Below are positions 1-8,982 of a stretch of 64,000 nt of DNA, in pieces; positions within the stretch are counted from its first letter, which is position 1, and each line of letters starts with the position of its first letter. The notes beneath the pieces were generated by a model. That model was not told the origin of the DNA, searched no databases, and was given only the letters and a program-made list of their open reading frames with translations. A program made the position numbers and the translations under genes. The stretch covers positions 1-64,000 of the forward strand of contig CBDBZO010000004.1 in the NCBI GenBank assembly GCA_965213595.1, read 5' to 3'. The stretch comes from JBCCFC01 sp965213595. Its GTDB lineage: Bacteria > Chloroflexota > Anaerolineae > Caldilineales > Caldilineaceae.

Positions 1-122
1 TGAGCAAAGTGGATTTCGTCCGAAGCGCCCGTCAACGGTGGATCGACTTCGGCGGGAATCTGCACGGCGTGCCCAGCCTCAATCAGCAGTTGCCGAAGCC
101 GATACGAAAAGGCCGCAATCAT
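1..122 (-). CDS. Putative DUF5615-type PIN-like toxin, N-terminal part only
   Basis: The reading frame starts at an ATG whose first bases overlap the stop of the DUF433-like gene upstream (ATGA overlap) and runs off the window edge after 40 codons. The visible protein begins MIAAFSYRLRQLLIEAGHAV and contains the segment LTGASDEIHFA. That segment resembles the G-A-S-D-x-x-x-L-x-x-A block of DUF5615 PIN-like proteins, which are commonly encoded directly after DUF433 genes. Translational coupling to the preceding gene supports a real gene. Toxin function is inferred from this arrangement. The catalytic acidic residues would lie outside the window. Confidence 0.5.
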   Translation of the reverse strand, partial: MIAAFSYRLRQLLIEAGHAVQIPAEVDPPLTGASDEIHFA

Positions 123-481
123 CCAGATAGATTTTCAGGCTCAAGCTGGACTCCCGCTGCTTGCAGGCGCGCTTTTTCCTCCTCCGCTTCCTGCTCAATC
201 ACATCGCGGTTTACTTGATAGTAGACCTGTGCTTCACGGACTTGAGGCAGGGGCAGGTCCATGTCCATGGCTGCATCTTCCGCGCTCAGATCGTTGGCGC
301 GCATTTTATAGATCAACTGGCCCACGCGCATGTTGCGCCCTTTGAGATACGGCTGCTTGTATCCCGTCTCCGGGCGCTCGACCAAAAAATCATAATGCTC
401 AAACATGAGCGGCTCGACAGCCGGCACACTCAACTCCCGATAGCGCGCGATCTGCTCGGCGGTTTCCTCGTCCACGCTCAC
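119..481 (-). CDS. DUF433-like antitoxin component
   Basis: This 120-aa protein has an HTH-like stretch in its middle (KGRNMRVGQLIYKM, then DLSAEDAAMDMDLPLPQVRE, then AQVYYQVNRDVIEQE). That is the typical DUF433 sequence pattern: a 'G-x-R' entry, a 'L-S/T-x-E-x-x' helix, 'L-x-x-V-x-x-A' and 'YY-x-x-N'. The start is a GTG overlapping the stop of the gene upstream by GTGA, and its own stop overlaps the ATG of the next gene, so the three genes form one coupled operon. DUF433 proteins usually act as antitoxin-like partners of DUF5615 PIN-like proteins. The 60-aa N-terminal extension before the motif is longer than in the smallest family members. Confidence 0.65.
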   Translation of the reverse strand: MSVDEETAEQIARYRELSVPAVEPLMFEHYDFLVERPETGYKQPYLKGRNMRVGQLIYKMRANDLSAEDAAMDMDLPLPQVREAQVYYQVNRDVIEQEAEEEKARLQAAGVQLEPENLSG

Positions 482-657
482 AATACGGCGCCAGACAACC
501 GCTCATTTAGCATCCACAGAAATGCGCCATACGCCTGCTGAAGCAGATCGGCGCGTGAGCGCACGGACAATCGACCTGCCAAATGCTGTAGCAGCGTTGC
601 CTCTTTCTCTGATAGATCGACCTGAATACGAACCTTTTTGGTAGCTGTTGTTGCCAT
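478..657 (-). CDS. Small ribbon-helix-helix-like protein, first gene of a TA-like operon
   Basis: This is a 59-aa protein starting MATTATKKVRIQVDLSEKEA. The start at 657 is chosen because a GGAGGT Shine-Dalgarno lies 5-6 bases upstream; a longer frame extends back to 717 but has no such site. The pattern of a basic strand (KKVRIQVDLS) followed by two helices (EKEATLLQHLAGRL, SRADLLQQAYGAFLWML) is what one expects of an RHH DNA-binding antitoxin. The family was not recognised by name. Its stop overlaps the GTG of the DUF433-like gene, so it probably autoregulates that operon. Confidence 0.5.
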   Translation of the reverse strand: MATTATKKVRIQVDLSEKEATLLQHLAGRLSVRSRADLLQQAYGAFLWMLNERLSGAVL

Positions 658-717
658 GGTTACCTCCATAGAATCAGACTTAAATTTTACAGCAAAATGG
701 AGTCCGTGGCAACTCAC

Positions 718-2458
<1,741 letters not shown>

Positions 2459-2465
2459 GGGGTTG

Positions 2466-2494
2466 ATTATACAAAAAAGGGCGCGCCGCGTAAA
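2466..2494 (-). promoter_or_regulatory. Sigma-70-type promoter of elp3, apparently leaderless
   Basis: Reading the minus strand, TTTACG (2494-2489) and a perfect TATAAT (2471-2466) are separated by 17 bases. The ATG of elp3 begins only seven bases after the -10 box, so transcription would start at or next to the start codon. No Shine-Dalgarno can fit in that space. Confidence 0.65.
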
Positions 2495-2546
2495 CATGCG
2501 GCACACCCTTGTTTGCAGTGATTCTCTTTGCTCTGCTGCGGCTCGC

Positions 2547-2889
2547 TCATCGACTCACGACCATCTGCGATTGGAGATAGCCCTTGCAGAACCCCAATGC
2601 CTCCTGCATTTTGGCAACAAGCCCCAGAATATCGCTTGCTTCAGCGTAGTGCAGTGGCTCTTCCCAGTTATCGTTTTCGACAACGCGAATCTGAAAGCAT
2701 TTTTGCTCTGAAGCACACAAGTGCCAGCCCACATCCAGTACGATATTCTGGGGGAAACTCGACCTGTAGCAAATCTTCCTGTGCCGAATCGAGCTGTTGT
2801 TCTGGTGGAACGTTGGGGTCGAGCGCCAAATCAAAGTAGACCAACTCGCCCGGCGAGTAATCAACGTCTGCAAAATTCTTATCAATCAT
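2547..2889 (-). pseudogene. Small acidic protein, immunity-like, one frameshift
   Basis: The gene starts MIDKNFADVDYSPGELVYFD at 2889. A GGAGG Shine-Dalgarno lies about nine bases before this ATG and only four bases separate it from the upstream stop. After LLQVEFP the frame is lost at a run of five C (about 2749-2755). Dropping one C gives the continuation QNIVLDVGWHLCASEQ, then FQIRVVENDNWEEPLHYAEAS, ending at the stop at 2547. The reconstructed product is about 113 aa, acidic and single-domain. The layout (small toxin-like gene, then small acidic gene with its own SD) recalls toxin-immunity pairs, but no family was recognised. The lesion at a homopolymer may be a sequencing error. Confidence 0.45.
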
Positions 2890-2893
2890 CTTG

Positions 2894-3247
2894 TCAATCC
2901 TCCGGTACTCGCTGTGCGTAATAGGGTGGCCGTGTATCGTGCCGCCGCTGTACTCCACTCGTGCCCACCGACTCTCCCGACCGTTTCTTTGCGCCGATGA
3001 CTTCATCAAATGCTCGAACTTTCCAGGGTTTGCCGCTGGTTACAAGCACGCCGTTTTGCCATACATCCCGTTCCAGCGCCTCGACATCGAGACCGTGCCT
3101 GTACTTGGCAGGTCCTCGCTCTGTCCTCTTGATCACATCGCTCCACGGGACGTTTTGTGGCGCAAAGTGCTTGTGTCGATAGGCAGTCCACGCAATGTCT
3201 TCGATTGGTACATCATCAGCAAAGTTGCCGGATTCGCTACCAGGCAT
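2894..3247 (-). CDS. Unrecognised small protein, possibly frameshifted toxin-like gene
   Basis: The open frame gives 117 aa starting MPGSESGNFADDVPIEDIAW and ends four bases before the next gene. The first 85 residues look like genuine coding sequence (WTAYRHKHFAPQNVPWSDVI, GKPWKVRAFDEVIGAKK). The last 30 residues do not. The alternative frame entered at the AAAGAAA run near 2985 gives GRESRWARVEYSGGTIHGHP, which looks more protein-like and reads on into the next gene. I cannot decide which end is native. No function is assigned. Confidence 0.4.
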   Translation of the reverse strand: MPGSESGNFADDVPIEDIAWTAYRHKHFAPQNVPWSDVIKRTERGPAKYRHGLDVEALERDVWQNGVLVTSGKPWKVRAFDEVIGAKKRSGESVGTSGVQRRHDTRPPYYAQRVPED

Positions 3248-3269
3248 ACGTGCGTCAACTCCTGCTGTT

Positions 3270-3345
3270 GCGCCACGCCGTGGAATTCCCCAACACCTCG
3301 GCGGGAGTCTGGTCGGGGGTGAGAGCGCGCTTCATGGGGTTGATT
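3270..3345 (-). repeat. Truncated second copy of the elp3 5' end and promoter
   Basis: The minus strand from 3335 reads MKRALTPDQTPAEVLGNSTA, nearly identical to the first codons of elp3 (MKRVLTPDQIPAEVHELSTA), and stops after about 24 codons. The upstream bases TAATCAACCCC also match the elp3 promoter region, but the -10 box is degraded. The two copies are direct repeats flanking the small gene pair at 2547-3247. This suggests duplication or insertion of that pair at the elp3 start. Confidence 0.75.
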
Positions 3346-3411
3346 ACGGCAGAGATGCGGCGTTGAATGAATTGATTTCGTCATTCACTACACAAAGACT
3401 GTATGAATCCG

Positions 3412-4037
3412 TCACAAATTGTCACGTGATTGCTTAACAAATTCCAAAATTGACTGTAACTCCTCCAATCTTGGATACCTGATTTGTTCAGCAATATCAG
3501 TTGCCTTTTCCAATTCAAGAGCCGAGTCTGCGTATCTGTGCTCGCGGAAGTGTAGAGCTGCGATACTTTCGCGACTATTTAGCTCGTTGTATTTGGCCCC
3601 AACTATGGCAAAATTATCTGCAGCTAACTGTAAATGCGAAAGCGCTTCATCTTGTTGGTCTAATGCATAATATACTACGCCAAGGTTGTTTAACGTTAAA
3701 GGATGTATAAGAACGCTTGGCGTAGCAGAGTGTGGCTGTTCGTTTGATTCAGATACAGACTCTGTTTGTAAAGCATTTTGAAGATTGCATTTTGCTTCAT
3801 TTATCTTGTGCATTGATAAATAATTCGTACCTCTATAGTAATAAATGGCTTGTTCAAAATCACTTGATATGAGACCTGTTTCTCGAGCTGCTTCCGTAAA
3901 GAGCGGCTCAGCATCTTGATATTGCTCGCGTTCGAAAAGTGTTAGTCCAGACGCAAAAGCAACAAGTCGCCCAAGATCACTTCCAAGCATAACCTCAAAG
4001 TTAAACATTTGAGGGTCGGTCAAGATATTTGCCCTTA
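3412..4037 (-). pseudogene. C-terminal part of a TPR-repeat protein, separated by an IS
   Basis: This segment encodes about 208 residues ending at the stop at 3412. It has helical repeat signatures: FERTL at the IS junction, then LTLFEREQYQDAEPLF, AIYYYRGTNYLSMHKINEA, NNLGVVYYALDQQDEALSHL and ALHFREHRYADSALELEKA. Several are recognisable tetratricopeptide repeats. Joining it to 4940-5383, with one TTA target copy removed, gives an unbroken frame reading FERTLRANILTDPQMF. The intact protein would be a membrane-anchored TPR protein of unknown role. The region is AT-richer than the surrounding chromosome. Confidence 0.75.
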
Positions 4038-4936
4038 GAGTGTATTTGAAAAGTCCTGTTTGGTAGAATGGGAGGTGCAAACCGAAGCCATTCACCAAAC
4101 AGGAGAAGGACATTGTCACACAAACGAAAAGGATACTCAAGCGACGTAACGGACGCGCAGTGGGCATGGCTAGAAGCTCGCCTGCGGCGACGACTCGAAC
4201 AGAACCGGCTGGGGCGACCAATGGAGTTGGAGTTGGCGCGAGGTGGTCAACGCCATTTTTTACATTTTGCGCAATGGGGGACAGTGGGCAAACATGCCTC
4301 ACGACCTGCCAAACCCCAACAGCGTTTACTACCACTTTCGCAAGTGGTGCAAGGACGGCACCTGGCGCTACCTCAACCGGGCGCTGCGGCGCTTTGACCG
4401 CCTGCAACGCAACCGGGCCCCGAAACCAAGCGCGGCGGTGATGGATAGTCAGAGCGTCAAAACCACTGAGGCGGGCGGTATTCGTGGCTACGACGCAGGC
4501 AAAAAGGTGAGCGGGCGCAAACGCCACATCGTGGTCGACACCGTCGGGAACTTACTCGACGTGGTTGTGCACGCGGCCAACGTGCAGGACTACCACGGGG
4601 CCAAGCGCGTTTTGGACAAGGTCACCGAGACCGTCGACTCGCTGCAACTCATTTGGGCCGACGGCATTTACGAGAAGGGCGGCCTGGTCGAGTGGGTGCG
4701 CGATACACTCGACATTGCCCTGGAAGTGGTCAAACGGCCCAAAGACCAAAAGGGCTTCGTCGTTCTGCCCCGCCGCTGGGTCGTCGAGCGCACGCTGGCC
4801 TGGTTCGGCAAGTATCGTCGCTTGAGCAAGGACTACGAGCGCTGTCCGCAGAGCAGCGAAGGCATGATCTATGCCGCTTCCATCGCGACTATGTTGGGCC
4901 GCATCAAGGCCTAGCTCCGACTTTTCAAATACACTC
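4038..4936 (+). mobile_element. IS5-family (IS1031-like) insertion sequence, 899 bp
   Basis: The 18-bp terminal inverted repeats are perfect: GAGTGTATTTGAAAAGTC at 4038-4055 and its reverse complement at 4919-4936. A 3-bp target duplication TTA flanks the element (4035-4037 and 4937-4939), fitting the TNA target rule of the IS1031 group. The transposase gene lies between. The insertion splits a TPR-protein gene whose frame is restored by excision. The same TIR occurs on a 94-bp MITE at 60465-60558. Confidence 0.9.
4113..4914 (+). CDS. IS5-family transposase, two frames
   Basis: The likely start is TTG at 4113, preceded by AGGAGAAGG. The first frame reads LSHKRKGYSSDVTDAQWAWL and then GRPMELEL. 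At TTGG near 4236 the frame must move by +1 to continue as REVVNAIFYILRNGGQW. From there to 4914 the DDE domain is intact: VMDSQSVKT (first Asp), WADGIYEKGG (second Asp) and VVERTLAWFGKYRRLSKDYE (Glu with the IS5 R-x-x-x-x-D-Y block). Either one G was gained and the gene is dead, or the two parts are joined by frameshifting. A length of about 267 residues is normal for the group. Confidence 0.8.
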
Positions 4937-5383
4937 TTAGAGTGCGCTCGAAACCTGTTTCTAAATAAGTGCTCTGCGACTTAAGCATCTCAAAATGCAC
5001 ATACACCACTGGACGCAAATCGCTTTCAACGTAGTCTCCCCAGATTACAACCGAAGCGTTAACATCACGCCTTTTACCTATGCGTCTAGCCACTTTAGAA
5101 CTTCCTTCTTCAGAAATTGTATGAAGCAGTCGTTCTACACGAACATTCTGGTGCTCATTTAAAATATCATCAACTGCTTCGTATAAATCACGAGTTACTT
5201 GGCGTGGATCACTTCCGTCTGCTGTCACAAAATCAGCGAGCACCACTAGCGTCTCGCCTTCGCTACCGGGCGAGAAATTGTATGACGGAAAAACTCTCGA
5301 ATATATTGCAGGGATTGATGGCCAGCCCATAATTTGCCATAGCCCTGCTAACCCACTAATAATAAGTAACGCAATAACTAGTA
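4937..5383 (-). pseudogene. Middle part of the IS-split membrane/TPR protein
   Basis: Reading down from 5383 the protein begins with a transmembrane helix (LVIALLIISGLAGLWQIMG). An extracytoplasmic-looking region follows: FVTADGSDPRQVTRDLYEAVDDI, RVERLLHTISEEGSSKVARR and VNASVVIWGDYVESDLRPVV. It ends at FERTLR where the IS5-like element is inserted. The VVIWGDY-type segment before TPRs resembles sensor or adenylate-cyclase-associated TPR proteins, but I do not recognise the family. Its 5' end is cut off by the IS630-like element at 5384. Confidence 0.7.
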
Positions 5384-6618
5384 CACTGTCATTGAAGTTT
5401 TGATGGGTTAGGGTAAAAGCGGTTGAAGGTCTGGCGGGCCATTTCGGGTGTGAACTGCCAGCGAATAGGAACAGGGGTTCGATTGCGCGTTTCAACCCAA
5501 GCGAGGACTTCACGGCTCAATTCGACTTGACAGGCGATGCGCCGCTTCAGGCATTGCCGAGATAGAAGCGAGAGTTGGATTTCAGCCATGTTGAGCCAAC
5601 TGGCCTTTTTGGGCGTGTAGTGCATCTGAATTTGCTGCATCAAGGCGAAGGCCTTCGCCGGTTCAAAGGCGTTGTAAAATGAGGTGTAGGTGTGCGTGCT
5701 TAGGTTGTCCTGCACCAGTTGAATCTGACCACCGGGCGGACAGTGTTCCTCGACGAAGGCGTCCATGAACTCGGCGTAGTCCTGTCCGGTGCGTCGGTCT
5801 CGTACCTGCACAAAGCAATGTCCGGTGAGGGGCTGCACGGCCAGGAGAACGGAGCAGACGCCGTGGCGCTCGTACTCGTAGTTTTGTCGTTTTGGCTTGC
5901 CGGGTTCAACGGGCAAGGGGACGAGCGTGTCGCCAATCAGTTGACAGGGCCGCTCATCGAAACACCAGAGCGGGCGCAGCGGGTCAAAGGGACGGGCGTA
6001 GATGGCTAGCATATATTCCATTTGCGCCAGAAAGGTAGGCGTCAGTTTGCCCAGGCACCATTGGCGGACTAAGTGAGGCTTGACCGTGTTTTTTTCAGAA
6101 TTTCGCCCACGGCGTTGTGGGAGATGTGCTCAACCAACTCGAGTTCCACCGCCTTGTCCGCCAACAGGCGCAAACTCCATTGGCTACGCCCCGCTGGCGG
6201 TTCTGAACAGGCCAACGCGGTGATTTTGGCCCGTTGCTCGCCGCTGATGGTGCGGGCGCGACCGCTTCTTGGCTTTTCACTAATCGCCGCCTCGAGCCCT
6301 TCTTGCACATAGCGACGCCGAATCCGGTCTATCGTCGACAGGCTCGTGTCGAGCTTCTCGGCAATCTCTTGGTCTGTTTTCTGCCCTTGATGATGATTTT
6401 CATCGCTCAACAGCAATATCTTTATCCGATTCAGTTTGCGTACACTCCTCACGCCGCCCAGGGTTAGCCGATTGAGGTAGCTACGTTCTTCGCCCGGCAA
6501 TCTGACGTTATTTATATGCTTTTTGCGTCCCATGCAAACCTCCTTCTTTTGCTCCTTGCTTCGCGTTGGGACGTATTTTATCGCTTACCCTTATCTACTC
6601 ATAATCTCGATTACACTG
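5384..6618 (-). mobile_element. IS630-family insertion sequence, 1235 bp plus TA duplication
   Basis: The element is bounded by TA dinucleotides at 5382-5383 and 6619-6620, the usual IS630 target duplication. The ends are imperfect inverted repeats (TACACTGTCATTGAAG at the left, TACAGTGTAATCGAG reading in from the right). It carries a two-frame IS630 transposase on the minus strand. Its right end lies four bases from the end of the neighbouring IS4-like element, so the two insertions are stacked. Confidence 0.85.
5389..6533 (-). CDS. IS630-family transposase in two frames joined at an A7 run
   Basis: The first frame (6533-6069) encodes the paired HTH domains: MGRKKHINNVRLPGEERSYL, DQEIAEKLDTSLSTIDRIRR, and RSQWSLRLLADKAVELELVE ending EILKK. 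At a run of seven A (about 6090-6096) a one-base backward shift continues as NTVKPHLVRQWCLGKLTPTF and then the DDE domain: WCFDERPCQLIGD, VQDNLSTHT (D-N-L) and PKKASWLNMAEIQLSLLSRQ (Glu). This is the complete IS630 set D-D-E. The A7 run suggests transcriptional slippage or -1 frameshifting, as in other IS630 members with split frames, rather than decay. Confidence 0.85.
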
Positions 6619-6624
6619 TACTAG

Positions 6625-7822
6625 CTACCTGACACATTTTAGAAATAGGGGATGAGGCGCAAAGGGACAGGGTCAGAGTTGGATAAAAGACGTTGAACCA
6701 TGTCCCAACCAATGCGAAAAAGACTGAGGTCGCGGCGGTCAGTGCGGTCGACCAGGAAGCGCTGACCGCGCTTGACGACAGCCGAGCCAAAGGCCAGAAG
6801 CCAAACGATGAGCAGGGCCACGGCCAGGACGAGTCGCGAGAGGCGATGAGCTGCCTGCAAGCGAGTTGCTTCCAAGTCGAAGCCATTGCGTTTACAGTCG
6901 CCAAAGAGCTCTTCAATCCACATGCGACGGCTGTAGTGCAGGCGAACGAGACGCGGGTCAGTCAAATTCGTGGCGAGCAGCCAAGGCTCCTTGTAGCCAG
7001 TCTGCCAGCAGGCGAACAGATTGCAGAAGTGACCATGCGTTTTGGTTAGCAGTACCTTGGGCAGCCAGCAGCGGTCGCCGGGCTGGGCAACGAGCTGTGC
7101 GCAGGGTTGCCACTGTTCTGTTCCCGGCTGTGACCAAAGGTGGGAGCCCTTCTGACGCAGCACATAGGTCCACCGCCAGTGCTCGAGTTTGCGGATCAAC
7201 TTGACGCTGCCAAACTCGCTGTCACCCAGCACGACCACAGAGGCGTGGGCCGGAATGAGCGGCTTGAGCAGTCGCAGCAGCGCAATTTGATGACGCGCCG
7301 ACGAGTGGCCGCGCGTGCCTTTGCGCCATGTCCAAATCAAGGGCAACGCTCGTCGCCGAAAGGCTAAAGCAACCATCAATAATTGATGACCGTTGCCCAC
7401 CTGGCTCCCGTCGATAATAAGCCGCAGCGGCAGCCCGCTTTTCGCCGCCTGCTCCAGCAGCCTGCGCGCCACCGGTTTATACCAAAGCCGCACGTTTACA
7501 GACCGATTGTTGAGTATCCGCAGCAACCCGCGCTCTTTGCTCGTCTGCTGAGCCCAACCCGGCACTTTGCGCGCTACCTTTTTGAGGTGAACACTTCCCT
7601 CCAGGTAGAGGCCAACCAACAACTTCGCGAAGCTTTTTAGCCGCGACGCGTGCTCATCCGGCCACAACATTTGCAACTCATCTAACCATCTATGGTACAG
7701 TTTCATCGGGAAGACCTCTCCGTTTCTGTTTCGCTTTTTGGTTTGTCACCTATAGCTTAACATATCCGGTTTGGTCTTCCTTTCTCTCTCTACAACCTAC
7801 CTCACGTAAAAGTGTCAGGTAG
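6625..7822 (-). mobile_element. IS4-like insertion sequence (copy 1), 1198 bp
   Basis: Terminal inverted repeats read CTACCTGACAC at the left and the same sequence inverted at the right, with several further matches. The flanks on both sides are CTAG (6621-6624 and 7823-7826), a likely 4-bp target duplication; the palindromic target makes the exact boundary ambiguous. A second element at 42320-43526 has the related end CTACCTGTCA and a related transposase. The insertion interrupts the gene whose 5' part is at 7827-8139. Confidence 0.8.
6639..7706 (-). CDS. IS4-like DDE transposase
   Basis: This is an intact 355-aa protein. DDE motifs are RLIIDGSQVGNGHQ (first Asp near residue 97), VVVLGDSEFGSVKL (second Asp) and the IS4-type E block RMWIEELFGDCKRNGFDLEA (Y-R-x-W-x-x-E-x-x-F-x-x-x-K pattern with minor change). 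The N-terminal region VKLIRKLEHWRW and HLKKVARKVPG resembles other short IS4 relatives common in Chloroflexota and Cyanobacteria. The gene fills its IS almost completely. Confidence 0.88.
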   Translation of the reverse strand: MKLYHRWLDELQMLWPDEHASRLKSFAKLLVGLYLEGSVHLKKVARKVPGWAQQTSKERGLLRILNNRSVNVRLWYKPVARRLLEQAAKSGLPLRLIIDGSQVGNGHQLLMVALAFRRRALPLIWTWRKGTRGHSSARHQIALLRLLKPLIPAHASVVVLGDSEFGSVKLIRKLEHWRWTYVLRQKGSHLWSQPGTEQWQPCAQLVAQPGDRCWLPKVLLTKTHGHFCNLFACWQTGYKEPWLLATNLTDPRLVRLHYSRRMWIEELFGDCKRNGFDLEATRLQAAHRLSRLVLAVALLIVWLLAFGSAVVKRGQRFLVDRTDRRDLSLFRIGWDMVQRLLSNSDPVPLRLIPYF

Positions 7823-7826
7823 CTAG

Positions 7827-8139
7827 ACGCAATAATAAATGCAACACCAGTTCGCGTCGCATCCCACTCACCCCAGCTCATTCGTCCTGCTCGACGAGTC
7901 CGCTTCTGCTGTCTCTGAATCCAAGCTTCGATTGACGTAGACGGAATTAGTAGAGGTGGCTCTTGGTCAACAGGAGTCGCTACACCAAGAAAAACGTTTT
8001 CTAATTCGCCGCTTTCTGTCATAAATTTAACATCATCTGACGAGATGTCTTCATCAGTTGCCTCACTCATGCGACGCGCGGCTTCATCGACGCGAAGATT
8101 TTCAGGCTGTTTAAGTTGGGTAGAATTTCGGTTAGTCAT
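7827..8139 (-). pseudogene. N-terminal part of a gene cut by the IS4-like element
   Basis: The frame starts MTNRNSTQLKQPENLRVDEA at 8139 and is hydrophilic and acidic for about 90 residues (EDISSDDVKFMTESGELENV, SIEAWIQRQQKRTRRAG). It then enters a hydrophobic stretch GVAFIIA where the IS4-like element begins; past that point the frame is IS sequence. It is very likely the start of the membrane/TPR gene continued at 5383, because both broken ends are hydrophobic and AT-rich. Rejoining after removal of both ISs leaves the frames off by one, so an extra lesion must exist if they were one gene. Confidence 0.5.
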
Positions 8140-8201
8140 TGCTTTTAAAGGGAGGTCAGTCGAGGTCTTGAAGCGCTACGAGGTAAACAAAGCGCTCATG
8201 A

Positions 8202-8498
8202 TCAAGCAGCGATTGGAATGCGGTCATGGCGCGCAGCCTTCTCGATCAGCGTGGTGAGTGGTTGGTTTTTGCCGCGCAATGAGGTCAACGCCGCGCGGTA
8301 CTGCTCGCGGCGGCGCAGCCACACTTTGTAAGCCGACGCCCACGCCGTCCAATCCCGCACCCAGGATTCCTGCGGTGGCTCCTCGCCGTTAGTGTAGGCC
8401 TCGTAAAACGTTTCGGAGAGGACGTTGTATTTGCGCTCGAAGGTGCGCATTTCGTCTTCCAGCGCGTAAATGTCCTGCAAGATGTCGTCGAAGCTCAT
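8202..8498 (-). CDS. Small unrecognised protein
   Basis: This 98-aa protein begins MSFDDILQDIYALEDEMRTF. It is largely helical and charged (TFERKYNVLSETFYEAYTNG, WTAWASAYKVWLRRREQYRA). The start is chosen because it follows a clear promoter (8547-8575), and the longer open frame upstream overlaps that promoter. A 23-codon frame (MTAFQSLLDHERFVYLVALQ...) overlaps its end at 8156-8227 and looks like the truncated N-terminus of a partner gene. The pair may be the remains of a small two-gene module. No family assigned. Confidence 0.55.
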   Translation of the reverse strand: MSFDDILQDIYALEDEMRTFERKYNVLSETFYEAYTNGEEPPQESWVRDWTAWASAYKVWLRRREQYRAALTSLRGKNQPLTTLIEKAARHDRIPIAA

Positions 8499-8546
8499 GG
8501 TTCGCTTTCCGAAGTTGAGAAGCCGAGGGCGCGTTTCGTGGTGTTG

Positions 8547-8575
8547 ATTATACTGGAGACGCGGCGTTGGGTAAA
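8547..8575 (-). promoter_or_regulatory. Sigma-70-type promoter sharing sequence with the elp3 promoter
   Basis: The minus strand reads TTTACC, a 17-base spacer, then TATAAT. The bases after it (TATAATCAACACCACGAAACG) match the elp3 promoter and first codons (TATAATCAACCCCATGAAACG), although here the ATG has become ACG. The real start of the downstream gene is about 50 bases further on. Confidence 0.6.
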
Positions 8576-8587
8576 CTACTGTCGACG

Positions 8588-8632
8588 GCTTCCGGCTCGT
8601 TCCTCGCAGGAGCGAGAAACGAGCCGGAAATG
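8588..8632. repeat. Hairpin-forming inverted repeat
   Basis: CTTCCGGCTCGTTCCTCGC and its near-perfect reverse complement (GCGAGAAACGAGCCGGAAAT) surround a 4-base loop. It lies between the PspC-like gene and the promoter of the 98-aa gene, both on the minus strand, so it may end the PspC-like transcript or be a dispersed repeat. Confidence 0.55.
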
Positions 8633-8644
8633 TCTCTACCCCCT

Positions 8645-8950
8645 TTACCCCTCCCCAAAGACGGAACCCAGAATGGCGAACGGAATGCCCAACAAAAAGC
8701 AAAGCACTGGCAGCACGACCACCGCCGCTAGCAGAATCCACGGCAGCAGCGTGCGATTGCCCGATTCGTCGGGGATGATGCCCCACGCAATCAAGTAGGG
8801 CACGAGGCCGATGCCGCCCACCAGCGCCAGCACCACCAGGCCAACGCGGATCAGCGTCGAATCAACGTCGAAATAGTCGGCAAAGCCGCCGCAGACGCCA
8901 GCAATAAATTTGTCCGTGCTGGAGCGGTGCAGGGATTTTGTGGTTTCCAT
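8645..8950 (-). CDS. PspC-domain membrane protein
   Basis: This is a 101-aa protein, start METTKSLHRSSTDKFIAGVC. The start at 8950 is supported by CAGGAGA nine bases upstream. It has the PspC hallmark FIAGVCGGFADYFDVDSTLIRV followed by a first hydrophobic helix (LVVLALVGGIGLVPYLIAWG-IIP) and a second one (LLPWILLAAVVVLPVLCFLL). PspC domains are found in membrane stress-response proteins. Here there is no pspA neighbour, so only the domain assignment is firm. Confidence 0.85.
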   Translation of the reverse strand: METTKSLHRSSTDKFIAGVCGGFADYFDVDSTLIRVGLVVLALVGGIGLVPYLIAWGIIPDESGNRTLLPWILLAAVVVLPVLCFLLGIPFAILGSVFGEG

Positions 8951-8982
8951 AAGTGTTCTCCTGATGATAAAAGAAGGTAGCG

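Noticed and set aside
8156..8227. 23-codon frame after the 98-aa gene as an independent gene
   Set aside because: Too short and truncated to support; mentioned as a possible remnant only.
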